The translations under genes and the position numbers were made by a program. Below are positions 63,571 to 64,000 of a stretch of 64,000 nt of DNA, piece by piece. The stretch is from Paenibacillus plantarum (GTDB lineage Bacteria > Bacillota > Bacilli > Paenibacillales > NBRC-103111), in assembly GCF_013141695.1 (NCBI RefSeq), contig NZ_WHNY01000005.1:238798-302797 (forward strand), given 5' to 3'. The first letter of the stretch is position 1; the number at the start of each line of letters is the position of its first letter. The notes under the pieces are model-generated. The model searched no databases. It had not been told where the DNA came from and saw only the letters and a list, made by a program, of their open reading frames with translations.

Positions 63571-64000
63571 GGATGGGATAACCTCCTTTTATAGACATGC
63601 AAATTTGTCGATATAAAGATTGTAACGTAGGGGGCGCGAATATGCAAACCAATTCTTCAATATTCAAAGACAAACAGGTGTGTTATATGTTTGGAAGTCA
63701 CTTTAAAAAGCCGTTCAAAACAAGCAACTGACTTCAAAGTCACACACCAACGCGAGATTGAGCAGCTTAGAAGGTTTAATCGACATATGAAACAAACCCT
63801 ATTAAATTAACGTTGTTTTCGCAATTCTGTAGAAATATGCTTAAAAGATTTAGCCAATAGGCTAAGTCTTCTTTAGTACCGCTTATGCAATCTGATGGAA
63901 TAGATCCACTGTCGTTGTGGATAGTTGCCTATATTAATTTAGTCCGATTTCTCCGAACTAAATCAGGGATTACATGCGGAAAAGCATGAATAGTCCGATT
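63571..64000. other. AT-rich tail with gene debris and the start of a ~51-bp repeat
   Basis: No intact gene. A short frame VTHQREIEQLRRFNRHMKQ ending in TAA (about 63740-63810) looks like debris. TAGTCCGATT occurs at 63940 and again at 63991, 51 bases apart, suggesting a repeat array that continues beyond the window. Confidence 0.4.

Noticed and set aside
1..64000. tRNA or rRNA genes
   Set aside because: No cloverleaf with TTCGANNC-type loop and CCA-like end, and no rRNA segment, was noticed on either strand by eye.

Overview
The window reads as chromosomal DNA of a spore-former-type Firmicute of the Paenibacillus/Cohnella kind (family Paenibacillaceae). The reasons are the AGGAGG ribosome binding sites, the repeated YesM/YesN-type kinase and regulator pairs, LplA/LplB/YtcP-type sugar importers that lack their own ATPase, very large secreted multidomain proteins including one with three SLH domains, many AraC regulators, and CcpA cre-like sites. 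The species is inferred, not proven. By eye the base composition is uneven: about 21-33 kb is AT-richer and about 41-58 kb GC-richer, so the region looks assembled in pieces.

The content is almost entirely carbohydrate scavenging, in five blocks. (1) 1.6-20.3 kb: a membrane-anchored AraC regulator, then an apparent eight-gene operon with a solute-binding lipoprotein, two permeases, a secreted beta-helix protein, a GH4 enzyme, a GH63/trehalase-like hydrolase, a GH42 beta-galactosidase and an unusual fusion of an FAD oxidoreductase with a GH63-like hydrolase. A Gfo/Idh/MocA oxidoreductase follows. A pectin or galactose-rich glycan is a plausible target. (2) 21.2-35.1 kb: a reverse-strand CUT1 importer, a forward YesN/YesM pair, an 1804-residue SLH-anchored DUF4091 protein and a GH29 alpha-L-fucosidase. 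(3) 37-46 kb: two AraC regulators, a medium-chain dehydrogenase overlapping an NAD-dependent epimerase, and a four-gene set of two cytoplasmic sialidase-fold proteins, a TIM-barrel isomerase/epimerase and an M55 metallopeptidase. (4) 46.3-58.7 kb: a second YesM/YesN pair, a 1598-residue secreted protein with an unclassified barrel, and an LplB/YtcP/LplA importer. (5) 59-62 kb: an AraC regulator divergent from a 659-residue barrel enzyme that may be GH151-like. A TetR gene and a methionine aminopeptidase gene close the window.

Between the blocks lie gene graveyards holding fragments of GMP synthase, a response regulator, a 2H phosphoesterase, a cupin protein and others. Three copies of a transposon-end structure lie in or beside these graveyards. 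In two of them a right end and a left end meet with a 4-bp spacer, as in the tandem-dimer junction of IS21-type elements, but no transposase gene is present. These structures are the likely recombination points that built the island.

The proposed logic is as follows. Secreted or wall-anchored enzymes trim a complex, probably galactose- and fucose-containing glycan. Oligosaccharides enter through three ABC importers that must share an ATPase encoded elsewhere. Cytoplasmic hydrolases and oxidoreductases finish the breakdown, under local two-component/AraC control and CcpA repression.
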